DNA from: Candidatus Brocadia sp.
GTDB lineage: Bacteria > Planctomycetota > Brocadiia > Brocadiales > Brocadiaceae
DNA: 64,000 nucleotides
NCBI GenBank assembly: GCA_021646415.1
Contig: SOEU01000001.1
Coordinates: 248,001-312,000 of the forward strand
Direction: 5' to 3'
Part shown: piece after piece, positions 54,705 to 63,143 of the stretch
Position numbering within the stretch: the stretch's first letter is position 1
How the letters are laid out: each line of letters opens with the position of its first letter
Program-made: the position numbers and the translations under genes
Notes under the pieces: generated by a model
The model's input: only the letters and a program-made list of their open reading frames with translations
What the model was told of the DNA's origin: nothing
Database searches by the model: none

Positions 54705-54881
54705 ATGATTAACAAGGAATTGCTGGACATTCTCGCCTGCCCGTTTTGCAAGACAGATGTCAGGCTGGAAGGTGAAAGTATTGTATGCACAAAGTGCGGA
54801 CGGCGATATCCGATAAGAGACGATATTCCAATTATGCTTATTGAAGAGGCAGAAATACCGGAGGAACCAAAAAAAGATTAA
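54705..54881 (+). CDS. Trm112-like zinc-ribbon protein
   Basis: 58 aa. LLDILACPFCKTDV and VCTKCGRRYPIRDDIPIMLIEEA match the YcaR/Trm112 family: two CxxC pairs bind zinc. Its eukaryotic relative is a methyltransferase cofactor; bacterial copies are unassigned. The gene's TAA overlaps the yidC ATG (TAATG), so they are coupled. ATG 54699 is possible. Confidence 0.88.
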   Translation: MINKELLDILACPFCKTDVRLEGESIVCTKCGRRYPIRDDIPIMLIEEAEIPEEPKKD

Positions 54882-56563
54882 TGGATAAAAAGGCACTTAT
54901 TGCTATGATTGTTTGCGGGATAATTATGCTGTTGTATTATCCCTTTATATTACCCCTGTTCTCACCGAAAAAGGCTGTGGTCGTAGAGGAAACAACAGAA
55001 GAGGCTATTTCGGAAAAACCACGTGAGATAAAGATTGCAGAAGTCCCCAAGCCTTTGCCAACGCAACCTGCTAAACCTCAAACGGACATTCCACCACAAG
55101 TAGTCGTTCTTGAAAACGCACTAGTAAGAATGGTGTGGACAAATGAAGGGGCGGCACTCAAATCCGTTAAGCTGAAGCAATTTAAAGATGCAGAGACTAA
55201 AAATATCCTGGATTTATTAAAGGATGCGAATACAGAATATCATCCCCTTGCTATAGAAAGTACCCTTCAAAAAACGAACCTCCAGAGGCAGCGATATACT
55301 GTCTCCGAACAAAGCGGGAACAAGGTTGTGTTTACTACCGCATTGGAGGAGGGAGTAAATCTTATCAAAACGATCAGCTTATTACCGGATAAATACCATG
55401 CAAACGTGGACATTACCTTAGAAAATAACACTGATACTGAAGTTTCAACATCATACAGTATTATTGCATCCTCCATGATTACCCATGAAGGTGAGCCTTC
55501 GGCTGACATGGCAGCCGTAGCAGGCGTAGATTTGGGAAATAAAAGGACTAAACTCATACGTATGGCACCCAAGGAATTGCCTTCTAAGAATGAATCAGTA
55601 GGCATTGTTTGGGCCGGGTCAATGAATAAGTATTTCTCAACGATCTTGAAACCCACATCAGACGATTTAGTTGCATTTATTCATGCACAGGCATTTGATG
55701 CCCAGGGAATGATTACCAATGAGAAGGCAGAACATGGCGACTTTATGGTTACTTTACAAACGAACAAGTTTCGCATACTACCCCATGAAGCTGTTAAACA
55801 TAGTTACATTTATTTTGTGGGGCCCAAAAAAGAACAGGTACTGGAACAATACGAAACATTAGATATCCTTCTCAGCTATGGTTGGTTTACCGCAATAAGC
55901 AAAGTACTTTTGACTTTCCTGAACGCCGTCCATCGTGTAATTCCAAACTATGGTATCTCTATCATTATATTAACCATCATTATTAAGGCCATCCTTTTCC
56001 CGCTTACAAGAAAAAGCCAGGTCTCTATGTTCAGAATGCAGCAACTGCAACCAATGATAAACCAACTCAAGGAAAAGTATAAACATGACAAGCAAAGGAT
56101 GGGGAGAGAACAGATGTTGTTGTTTAAAAAATATGGAGTCAACCCCATGAGTGGCTGCTTGCCTATGATATTGCAACTCCCGGTTTTTTTTGCACTCTTC
56201 CGTACCTTACAGCTTTCTTTTGAAATGAGGCAGGCCCCCTTCATGTTTTGGATTAGCGACCTTTCCAGACCAGATACCTTGTTGTTACTTCCCTTTAGTA
56301 TACCTTTTCTCGGGAATGCCCTCAATATACTACCGTTAATCATGACAGGCGCTTCCTTTGCCCAGATGAAGGTTACACCAAAAGCCCCTGCTGTAGATCC
56401 ACAGGCACAGGCTCAGCAAAAGATGATGTCATTTATGCCGATCATGTTTGCCTTCATATTATATCACATGCCTTCGGGACTTACGGTATACTGGACAACG
56501 AGTACTATATTTAGCATTATTGAAGGCATAGTAATCCGGAAAACAATCAAGAAGATAAAATAA
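54881..56563 (+). CDS. yidC: Membrane protein insertase YidC
   Basis: 560 aa, Gram-negative type: TM1 (~5-25), a proline-rich linker, a large periplasmic beta domain (~65-330) and the five-helix insertase core (~335-555). The core has the charged coiled-coil hairpin QLQPMINQLKEKYKHDKQRM, then NPMSGCLPMILQLPVFFALF and the final VYWTTSTIFSIIEG. It inserts respiratory and other membrane proteins with or without SecYEG. In most bacteria yidC sits just before mnmE, as here (13-bp gap). Confidence 0.96.
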   Translation: MDKKALIAMIVCGIIMLLYYPFILPLFSPKKAVVVEETTEEAISEKPREIKIAEVPKPLPTQPAKPQTDIPPQVVVLENALVRMVWTNEGAALKSVKLKQFKDAETKNILDLLKDANTEYHPLAIESTLQKTNLQRQRYTVSEQSGNKVVFTTALEEGVNLIKTISLLPDKYHANVDITLENNTDTEVSTSYSIIASSMITHEGEPSADMAAVAGVDLGNKRTKLIRMAPKELPSKNESVGIVWAGSMNKYFSTILKPTSDDLVAFIHAQAFDAQGMITNEKAEHGDFMVTLQTNKFRILPHEAVKHSYIYFVGPKKEQVLEQYETLDILLSYGWFTAISKVLLTFLNAVHRVIPNYGISIIILTIIIKAILFPLTRKSQVSMFRMQQLQPMINQLKEKYKHDKQRMGREQMLLFKKYGVNPMSGCLPMILQLPVFFALFRTLQLSFEMRQAPFMFWISDLSRPDTLLLLPFSIPFLGNALNILPLIMTGASFAQMKVTPKAPAVDPQAQAQQKMMSFMPIMFAFILYHMPSGLTVYWTTSTIFSIIEGIVIRKTIKKIK

Positions 56564-56576
56564 ACAATCCCTTGTT

Positions 56577-57983
56577 ATGTGCTCCGAAATCCAGGATACG
56601 ATCGTTGCTGTTTCCACGCCGTCGGGGAGGTCGCTGCACGCAATCATCAAGATCAGTGGACAGGAAGCCATTCATTGTATCAAAGATTTTTTCGTTTCGG
56701 CCTCTCATATTGACTTAGAGATTACTCCTTCCTATTCCTCTGTGCAGGGACACCTTTCTATCCCTGGGGAATATATCACTATTCCTGTCGTTTTGTATGT
56801 TATGAGAAAACCCTATTCGTATACAAAGGAAGACGTGGTGGAAATCCATACCATTGGTTCTCCACCCCTCCTGGATATGCTTCTGGACGCTCTTTTATCA
56901 AGGGGAATTCAAACAAAAAGGAGTATCCGGCTTTCACAACCGGGCGAATTTACAAAACGAGCTTTTTTGCACGGCCGGATAGACCTTACACAGGCCGAGG
57001 CTACCATGCGCATCATCCGCGCACAAACAGACCTCGAATTGAAGGCAGCAATTGCACACTTGACCGGAGACGTTTCACGGGAGATCAGGCGTATCCAAGA
57101 CGATGCGATTTCCCTTTGCGCACATATAGAGGCAGCTATTGATTTTTCAGACCAGGATATTGAACTGATACCAGCGACAGAAATTATGAACCGTTTGGAG
57201 GCAATCACAACAAACATTTCTCATTTTTTAAACCAGCCGGAGACCACCAAGGTTCTCACGGAAGGGATTGATACCGTTTTGTATGGTAAGCCCAATGTGG
57301 GAAAATCGAGTCTGATTAATGCCCTCCTGGGAAAAAGAAGGGCTCTTGTCAGTGATGTACCAGGAACGACGCGGGACGTAGTCACCGATATTTTAGAAAT
57401 AGGCGGGATTCGTTATAAATTGGCGGATACGGCAGGAGTAGATGACACAAAAGGCACGATTATATCAAGAGCGATGGAAAAGGCTCAATCCCTGTTAAAG
57501 AGGGCACAGATATTGTTGCTTGTTTTTGATGGCAGCACCAATTTGAGCGGGCAATTCCTGGAAATGAAATCAGATGATTTGACAAACAACGTAATTATTA
57601 TAATCAACAAATGTGATCTCCCCCAAAAAATTCCTTATTACGAATTGCCGGAAGAGTTTAAAGAATATCCCATAGTACATACTTCCACACTGACTGGTGA
57701 AGGTTTGGAGAGACTCAAAGAACTACTGTTAGAGACTGTCATGGGAGGCAGGATAAACTCATCTGTTGCTCCCCCTATGCTGAACGCGCGCCAAAGAGAG
57801 GCACTCCAGCGCTGCCTTCAATCAGTACAACAAGCCATGGAGTCAGCAAGAAATAATGAAAGTTACGAATTCGTAGCATTGGACCTGCGTACGGCAATAG
57901 ATACCCTTGGCGAGATTGTGGGAAAGGCTACCACAGAAGATATTTTGGATAACATATTCTCTGGATTTTGTATTGGGAAATAA
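56577..57983 (+). CDS. mnmE: tRNA uridine-5-carboxymethylaminomethyl GTPase (MnmE/TrmE)
   Basis: 468 aa. N-terminal tetrahydrofolate-binding domain ([22 protein letters not shown]), helical domain with [15 protein letters not shown]-like segment, and inserted G domain: G1 [11 protein letters not shown]2 GTTRD, G3 DTAGVDDT, G4 NKCD. The C-terminus ends FCIGK, carrying the conserved cysteine. With MnmG it modifies U34 of several tRNAs. The dCMP deaminase gene starts one base after its stop. Confidence 0.97.
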   Translation: MCSEIQDTIVAVSTPSGRSLHAIIKISGQEAIHCIKDFFVSASHIDLEITPSYSSVQGHLSIPGEYITIPVVLYVMRKPYSYTKEDVVEIHTIGSPPLLDMLLDALLSRGIQTKRSIRLSQPGEFTKRAFLHGRIDLTQAEATMRIIRAQTDLELKAAIAHLTGDVSREIRRIQDDAISLCAHIEAAIDFSDQDIELIPATEIMNRLEAITTNISHFLNQPETTKVLTEGIDTVLYGKPNVGKSSLINALLGKRRALVSDVPGTTRDVVTDILEIGGIRYKLADTAGVDDTKGTIISRAMEKAQSLLKRAQILLLVFDGSTNLSGQFLEMKSDDLTNNVIIIINKCDLPQKIPYYELPEEFKEYPIVHTSTLTGEGLERLKELLLETVMGGRINSSVAPPMLNARQREALQRCLQSVQQAMESARNNESYEFVALDLRTAIDTLGEIVGKATTEDILDNIFSGFCIGK

Positions 57984-57984
57984 G

Positions 57985-58452
57985 ATGTCCAAAAGACCCT
58001 CGTGGGATGAATATTTTTTGCGGATCACCCGGGAGGTAGCACAGCGCTCCACATGCTTGCGAAGACAGGTGGGGGCACTTCTGGTAATGGATAAACACAT
58101 TCTGACGACGGGTTATAACGGCGCACCGAGTGGACTTCAACACTGTTTAGAGATTGGCTGTTTACGGGAACAGCTCAAGGTACCTCCTGGGGAACGACAT
58201 GAACTCTGCCGTGGTCTCCATGCCGAGATGAATGCCCTGCTCCAGGCGGCATACTATGGCATAAAAATTTCCGGGGCAACATTATACAGCACTACGTACC
58301 CCTGCTCCCTGTGCGCCAAAATGCTGGTCAATGCAGGCATCAAACGCATTGTCACCCTCACCGATTATCCCGATGCCCTCGCCAAAGAGATGCTTTCCAT
58401 GGCGAATATTAAAGTGGAAATTATAAAGCTGGATAATCTCAACAAAGAATAG
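57985..58452 (+). CDS. Deoxycytidylate deaminase (ComEB-like)
   Basis: 155 aa from ATG 57985; upstream in-frame codons overlap mnmE. The zinc site comprises H/E of [10 protein letters not shown] and the PCSLCAKM pair (PCxxC). An extra zinc-binding insert ([20 protein letters not shown]) is typical of dCMP deaminases. It makes dUMP for thymidylate synthesis; several dNTP genes (nrdR, nrdD, nrdG) follow. Confidence 0.94.
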   Translation: MSKRPSWDEYFLRITREVAQRSTCLRRQVGALLVMDKHILTTGYNGAPSGLQHCLEIGCLREQLKVPPGERHELCRGLHAEMNALLQAAYYGIKISGATLYSTTYPCSLCAKMLVNAGIKRIVTLTDYPDALAKEMLSMANIKVEIIKLDNLNKE

Positions 58453-58566
58453 TCTTAAAAATTCGCTATAATAATAAATGTAACGGCTAACAACCGTGTC
58501 TCACGTTTCGATTGTATCTTGATGAAGATATCCGGGTATCGCCATATTCATCAAAAACTGTTGAAT

Positions 58567-58592
58567 TTTAAGGGGTTTTTCCCCTTTTTTCA
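58567..58592 (+). terminator. Intrinsic terminator
   Basis: AAGGGG, T-rich loop, CCCCTT followed by a T run (about 58570-58591). It ends the mnmE/dCMP deaminase transcript just before the nrdR promoter. Confidence 0.7.
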
Positions 58593-58601
58593 AAAATCCC
58601 C

Positions 58602-58655
58602 TTGACAGCCTATATGTTGTATGATATATATTTGAACCTGTCATATATAGATATT
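58602..58655 (+). promoter_or_regulatory. nrdR promoter with possible NrdR boxes
   Basis: TTGACA (58602-58607), 17-bp spacer, TATATA (58625-58630). Two AT-rich words, CTATATGTTGT (58610-58620) and CATATATAG (58642-58650), lie ~31 bp apart, the spacing of tandem NrdR boxes. If so NrdR represses its own operon and nrdD. Box matches are imperfect. Confidence 0.55.
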
Positions 58656-58717
58656 CTCAGATAAACACGCGATCTCAAAAATTGTTTCATTTAACAGGCG
58701 TTTCCCACTGAAATTTT

Positions 58718-59227
58718 ATGCAATGTCTGTTTTGCAAAGTAGACAATGACAAGGTTATTAACTCCCGCACATCGGTTGACGGTTTGAGCATTAAGCGCAG
58801 GCGGGAGTGCTTGAGTTGCGGTCGCCGATATACGACATATGAGCGGATTGAAGAGAGTCCTTTGCGTGTAGTCAAGAAAGACGGGACGCGTGAAGCGTTT
58901 GATCGCAAAAAAATATTGAAAGGGCTGGAGAGGGCGTGTGAAAAAAGGCCGGTTTCGACTGATACGTTGGAGAATATTGTAAATGAAATTGAGCGGGAAA
59001 TTTACGACAAATTCGATCGGGAAGTGACTACGAATTTCATCGGGTCGTTGGTGATGCAAAAATTGAAGATTCTTGATGCAGTGGCTTATGTACGATTCGC
59101 ATCAGTGTATAGAGAATTCAAGGATATCTCCGAATTTATTGATGAACTGAAGCCGTTAATGACGGGTGAAAAGAAGAAAAAAAAGGATGGGAGTAATGAC
59201 TCCCGCAGTATATCTCTTCAACATTAG
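58718..59227 (+). CDS. nrdR: Transcriptional repressor NrdR
   Basis: 169 aa. N-terminal zinc ribbon (CLFCKVDNDKV, CLSCGRRYTTYER) that binds DNA, then an ATP-cone (~45-135: VVKKDGTREAFDRKKI...). The ATP-cone senses ATP/dATP and tunes repression of nucleotide reductase genes. A lysine-rich tail is extra. It starts the operon with nrdD, 18 bases on. Confidence 0.96.
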   Translation: MQCLFCKVDNDKVINSRTSVDGLSIKRRRECLSCGRRYTTYERIEESPLRVVKKDGTREAFDRKKILKGLERACEKRPVSTDTLENIVNEIEREIYDKFDREVTTNFIGSLVMQKLKILDAVAYVRFASVYREFKDISEFIDELKPLMTGEKKKKKDGSNDSRSISLQH

Positions 59228-59245
59228 ACCGCAGGGGAAGGGAAA

Positions 59246-61693
59246 ATGAACACAGCAACAACATTAGAGTGTGTAGTAAAACGCGATGGAAGATTAGTGC
59301 CTTTTAACGAGAAAAAGATCGCAGATGCTATCTTTAAGGCGGCACAGGCGGTAGGGGGCGAGGATCGCGCCCTGGCAGATGAACTGGCGGTTGTTGTTAC
59401 CATGTTTCTGGAAAAAAAATATGTCGGACAGACGCCTGGTATCGAGGACATACAGGACATCGTAGAAAAGGTACTTATTGAGACAGGACATGCCAAAACG
59501 GCCAAGGCTTACATACTCTATCGTGATAAAAGAGCAAGGATTCGGGAATCCCTTCGTGTCCGGAAGCACACAAAGAAACGTGCTGATACAACCGACGTCT
59601 CCCTTATGGTAAATACCGAGACAAAGGACGAAACATTTCCATGGGATAAGAGAAAGATTGCGGATGCCTTGGAAAAGGAAGCCGATCTTTCTGAAGAGGC
59701 CGCCTCTGAAATTGCCGGTATTGTGGAGCAGCGGGTTTTTTCATCCGGATTAAACCGTATTTCTACGACACTAATACGCGAACTGGTAGACAACGAACTC
59801 TTTGAAAGAGGGTACAGCAAAAAGCTTGAAAAGCAGGTCGTGATTGGTATGCCGAAGTACGACCTCGAAGAGCTGATCCTGTCAAAGAATAAGGAAAACA
59901 GCAATATTGCCACAAATAATCCTGAGGCAATTAATCTTGCGATTGCCGAGAATACGCTAAAGCAGTTTGCCCTCCAGGAGGTATTTTCGAGAGATGTTGC
60001 AGATGCCCATTTGAGCGGCATGGTACACATCCACGACCTGGGTTATCCGACAAGGGTGTATTGCTCTTCACACTCCCTTGAATATTTAAAAAAATATGGA
60101 TTGTCACTCCAAAATCTGGATACAGAATCAGCACCTGCAAAGCATGCACGTACCCTCACGGGACATTTAAATACGTTTCTGGCCTCCATGCAGGCCTATT
60201 ATGCGGGTGCCCTCGGTGTAGGATATGTCAATATTATGTATGCCCCTTACCTGGAAGGGATGAGCTATAAAGAAATGAAACAGGAGGCGCAACACCTTAT
60301 CTTCAGTTGTTCCCAGAGTGCTTTTTCTCGCGGCGGGCAGACCTTGTTTCTGGATTTTAATGTCCACACTGGTATTCCACGCTATTTAAGAAATATTCCC
60401 GCTATCGGACCCGGCGGAAAACCAACCGGGAAGACCTATGGGGATTATGAGGAGACAGCCCGTCAATTTACCTTAGCCATGCTGGACGTATGGCGTGAAG
60501 GGGATTGCTATGGACACGTCTTTGCCTTTCCGAAGTGTGATTTTCATATTAACGAAGATACCCTCAATGATCCTAAACAATACGAAATCCTGGAATATGC
60601 TTGTCAGATTGCCAGCGAGAATGGAGTTCCTTATTTCATCTTTGACAGGGATGAGATTACCCTGTCGGCCTGCTGTCGTTTGCGTACCACGATAGATGAT
60701 AATTATATGATCAAACATCCTGAAAGTATGCGTTTCTGCGGATTTCAAAACATTACGATCAACCTTCCGCAGGCATCATACCGGGCAGGGAGAGGCAATT
60801 GGGATGGGCTGTTTAAAGAGATTGACAGGGGCATAGAAATTGCCGTAAAGGCGCATCTCCAGAAAAAGGCGTTTGTAGGAAAATTAATGTCCAGTCCGGA
60901 GATGCCTCTCTGGGAGATTGGCAAGAAGGCAAAGGACGGTCGCCCTTATGTAGATCTGGAGACATCAACGTATATTGTGGGTATCTTAGGATTGAATGAA
61001 TGCCTCCAATTTATGACCGGAAGGGAATTGCATGAAGGTGAGGATATGATTAAGCAAGGACTGAGGGTCATTTCCCACATGTATATGCGTGTAAAGGAGG
61101 CAGGGAGGAAATACAAGCTGAAATTTTCCCTGGAGGAATCACCGGCAGAAAGTGCCAGCAGGCGGCTTGCCAAGGTTGATGTAAGGAATTATCCCGAAGC
61201 TGCTGATATGGTCAAGGGAAACACTGAAAGGGATGAATTCTACTATACCAATAGCGTTCATCTGCGTCCCGATGCCCCGGTGGATATGATTACGAGAATC
61301 TTCCTTCAGAGCAAGTTCCATACGATGATTGAATCGGGCGCCATTATCCATGCATTTGTCGGTGAAGAAAGGCCGCCGGCATCCAGTATCATGAATCTGG
61401 TCAAAAAGACCTTTAAAAATACGCAGGCCGCCCAGGTTACCATCTCCCCGGAATTTACTATTTGCAACGATTGCAAGAAGGTTACCCAGAGACTTACCGA
61501 TATCTGCGGACACTGTGGTTCAAGGAATGTGTATGGTATTTCAAGGATTGTAGGGTATTTTAGCCGCATTAATAACTGGAACAAGTCCAAGATTGGTGAA
61601 CTGGCAGACAGGCACAGGGGTAATTACAGTGTAAATGATTTCTTGCCCCAAAAGGACCCGTTATCTGTAGAATCGTGTGCAACAAAGTGTTAA
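59246..61693 (+). CDS. nrdD: Anaerobic ribonucleoside-triphosphate reductase (NrdD) with two ATP-cones
   Basis: 815 aa. Class III reductase that makes dNTPs from NTPs in the absence of O2. Two ATP-cones are in tandem: ~8-100 (VVKRDGRLVPFNEKKIADAI) and ~125-210 (FPWDKRKIADALEKEADLS). The catalytic barrel has the thiyl cysteine in MRFCGFQNITINLPQ. The C-terminus has zinc motifs (ICNDCKK, CGHCGS) and the glycyl radical loop RIVGYFSR with G770. SD AGGGGAAGGG lies upstream. NrdG, the activating enzyme, follows 282 bases later. Confidence 0.97.
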   Translation: MNTATTLECVVKRDGRLVPFNEKKIADAIFKAAQAVGGEDRALADELAVVVTMFLEKKYVGQTPGIEDIQDIVEKVLIETGHAKTAKAYILYRDKRARIRESLRVRKHTKKRADTTDVSLMVNTETKDETFPWDKRKIADALEKEADLSEEAASEIAGIVEQRVFSSGLNRISTTLIRELVDNELFERGYSKKLEKQVVIGMPKYDLEELILSKNKENSNIATNNPEAINLAIAENTLKQFALQEVFSRDVADAHLSGMVHIHDLGYPTRVYCSSHSLEYLKKYGLSLQNLDTESAPAKHARTLTGHLNTFLASMQAYYAGALGVGYVNIMYAPYLEGMSYKEMKQEAQHLIFSCSQSAFSRGGQTLFLDFNVHTGIPRYLRNIPAIGPGGKPTGKTYGDYEETARQFTLAMLDVWREGDCYGHVFAFPKCDFHINEDTLNDPKQYEILEYACQIASENGVPYFIFDRDEITLSACCRLRTTIDDNYMIKHPESMRFCGFQNITINLPQASYRAGRGNWDGLFKEIDRGIEIAVKAHLQKKAFVGKLMSSPEMPLWEIGKKAKDGRPYVDLETSTYIVGILGLNECLQFMTGRELHEGEDMIKQGLRVISHMYMRVKEAGRKYKLKFSLEESPAESASRRLAKVDVRNYPEAADMVKGNTERDEFYYTNSVHLRPDAPVDMITRIFLQSKFHTMIESGAIIHAFVGEERPPASSIMNLVKKTFKNTQAAQVTISPEFTICNDCKKVTQRLTDICGHCGSRNVYGISRIVGYFSRINNWNKSKIGELADRHRGNYSVNDFLPQKDPLSVESCATKC

Positions 61694-61975
61694 ATTTCCC
61701 AAAAAGCAAAAATTTAGTTTTTAGTCAGCAGGGCAAAGCGGAGCGCATCAAACAAACAGTTTAAACTGTTTAAGCCGTTTAAACTGTTTGGGATGGGTTC
61801 GCTTCGCTTAACCCATCCTACTTTAATTACAATACACAAGGATTATAACTCCGGGATAAAAAAATACAGATCAAACAACAACGAGTCCCAAAGGGACGAA
61901 AGGATATAGCCAGGGGTGAAGTCCCTGTAGGAGAAAAACATCACAATCATCAGCCCTGAACGGGCGAAAGGAAAA
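61694..61975. repeat. Palindrome-rich spacer between nrdD and nrdG
   Basis: It holds AACAGTTTAAACTGTT and GTTTAAACTG words (about 61755-61800, also near 28983), a GGATGGGTT/AACCCATCC hairpin (about 61791-61818) and a GTCCC/GGGAC-type palindrome with GAAAGGATATAGCC (about 61885-61935). No gene seen. Confidence 0.55.
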
Positions 61976-62722
61976 TTGGATTATAGCGTGATTGTACCAA
62001 TCAAGGGATTCATAGAAAATAGCCTTATCGAATGGGAAGGGAAGATTGTCTCTATAATCTTCCTGCCAACCTGTAATCTCCGTTGCCCTTATTGCCATGC
62101 CCCCCATCTGGTTCAAACACCGAATGAACTGGAATCCATCCCGGTCGATGCCGTTATTGACAAGATACGACAAACTCTTGGCTGGGTGGACGGTGTTGTA
62201 GTCACGGGTGGCGAGCCAACCGCACATAAACATCTCGACGTATTCCTTAAGTCATTAAAAGATACCGGGATTCTGGTTCGCCTGGATACAAACGGCACAA
62301 ATCCTGGTGTGCTAAAAGATTTAATTAACAGAAGACTTCTGGATTGTGTTGCCATGGACATCAAGGCGCCTCTTCAGAAAGAAAAGTATGAGCTGGTTTC
62401 TGGTGTGCCTTGCACTATTGAAGATATTAAAGAGAGTATCCGGATTATTATGGAGAGCGGTATTGAGTATGAATTCCGCACCACCGTATGTCCATCACAA
62501 TTAGCTGGAGATGACATTGAGGATATCGCCAGAACCATTCAGGGTGCCGGGCGCTATACACTCCAGTCTTTCAGGCCGAATCATTGCCTGGACACATCGA
62601 TGTTAAACATTGAACCGTACCCTGCAGAAATACTCAGGGGTTTTGCAGCAAGCGCCGGCAAATATGTCGGTTACTGCTGCGTGCGCGGCGAAGAGGGAAA
62701 AGTTTTACAAAGGAATTGGTAA
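61976..62722 (+). CDS. Radical SAM activating enzyme for NrdD (NrdG-type)
   Basis: 248 aa, start TTG 61976 with AAAGGA upstream. The iron-sulfur motif CNLRCPYC (~33-40) is the radical SAM cluster; TGGEP and the glycine-rich strand follow. It cleaves SAM to make the glycyl radical on NrdD. The protein is longer than E. coli NrdG (154 aa) and matches the archaeal/clostridial form. Confidence 0.9.
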   Translation: MDYSVIVPIKGFIENSLIEWEGKIVSIIFLPTCNLRCPYCHAPHLVQTPNELESIPVDAVIDKIRQTLGWVDGVVVTGGEPTAHKHLDVFLKSLKDTGILVRLDTNGTNPGVLKDLINRRLLDCVAMDIKAPLQKEKYELVSGVPCTIEDIKESIRIIMESGIEYEFRTTVCPSQLAGDDIEDIARTIQGAGRYTLQSFRPNHCLDTSMLNIEPYPAEILRGFAASAGKYVGYCCVRGEEGKVLQRNW

Positions 62723-62775
62723 CTTCATTATACCGTTTGGTCTCGTTTATAGCCAGAGAAAGGGGGTGATTGTAT

Positions 62776-62871
62776 ATGGCGATGAAGAAGTGTGGAAGTT
62801 CTGGAAAGACAGCAAAGGTAGCAACAAAGAAGACAGCAAAGAAGACAGCAAAAAAGACAACAAAGAAATAA
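62776..62871 (+). CDS. 31-aa lysine-rich microprotein (KTAKK repeats)
   Basis: ATG 62776 follows a strong Shine-Dalgarno (AAAGGGGGTGA, ~8 bases upstream). The product MAMKKCGSSGKTAKVATKKT then AKKTAKKTTKK is a string of lysine/threonine/alanine units like the tails of histone H1-like and AlgP-like proteins. It may bind DNA or RNA. It follows nrdG by 53 bases; a hairpin at 62898-62918 closes the unit. Confidence 0.5.
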   Translation: MAMKKCGSSGKTAKVATKKTAKKTAKKTTKK

Positions 62872-62897
62872 TGAATGGTATTTATCAACCGAAAAGC

Positions 62898-62918
62898 ATC
62901 TTAAAAGACTTTTAAGAT
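62898..62918 (+). terminator. Hairpin after the microprotein gene
   Basis: ATCTTAAAAG, A, CTTTTAAGAT: a perfect 10-bp stem followed by AATTTTA. It probably ends the nrdG transcript. Confidence 0.5.
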
Positions 62919-63067
62919 AATTTTACGGGCAAAAGGTTTACTTAATTGATATTTTAGTTATAATTAAATTCTGTATGCTGAGTGTTAGGTATCGAGGATA
63001 TTAATGGTTACTGTATAAAGCGATCCGTATATTTCATGTAAGAGACCAAATGCAGTGTGTATAATGA

Positions 63068-63103
63068 AAAGGGGGTGTTTCGCTCTAACGAAATACCCCC
63101 TTT
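63068..63103. terminator. Long G/C hairpin before smc
   Basis: AAAGGGGGTGTTTCG, loop CTCTAA, CGAAATACCCCCTTT: a 15-bp stem with one mismatch. No long T-run follows, so it may be a REP-type element or a weak terminator. Confidence 0.5.
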
Positions 63104-63143
63104 CGTGATTTAGTACATCATCGGTAATTTTGAAATTAGAACC

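Noticed and set aside
62610-62915. 101-codon frame overlapping the end of nrdG and the microprotein
   Set aside because: It is out of frame with nrdG, has no ribosome site, and the shorter KTAKK frame has a strong one.
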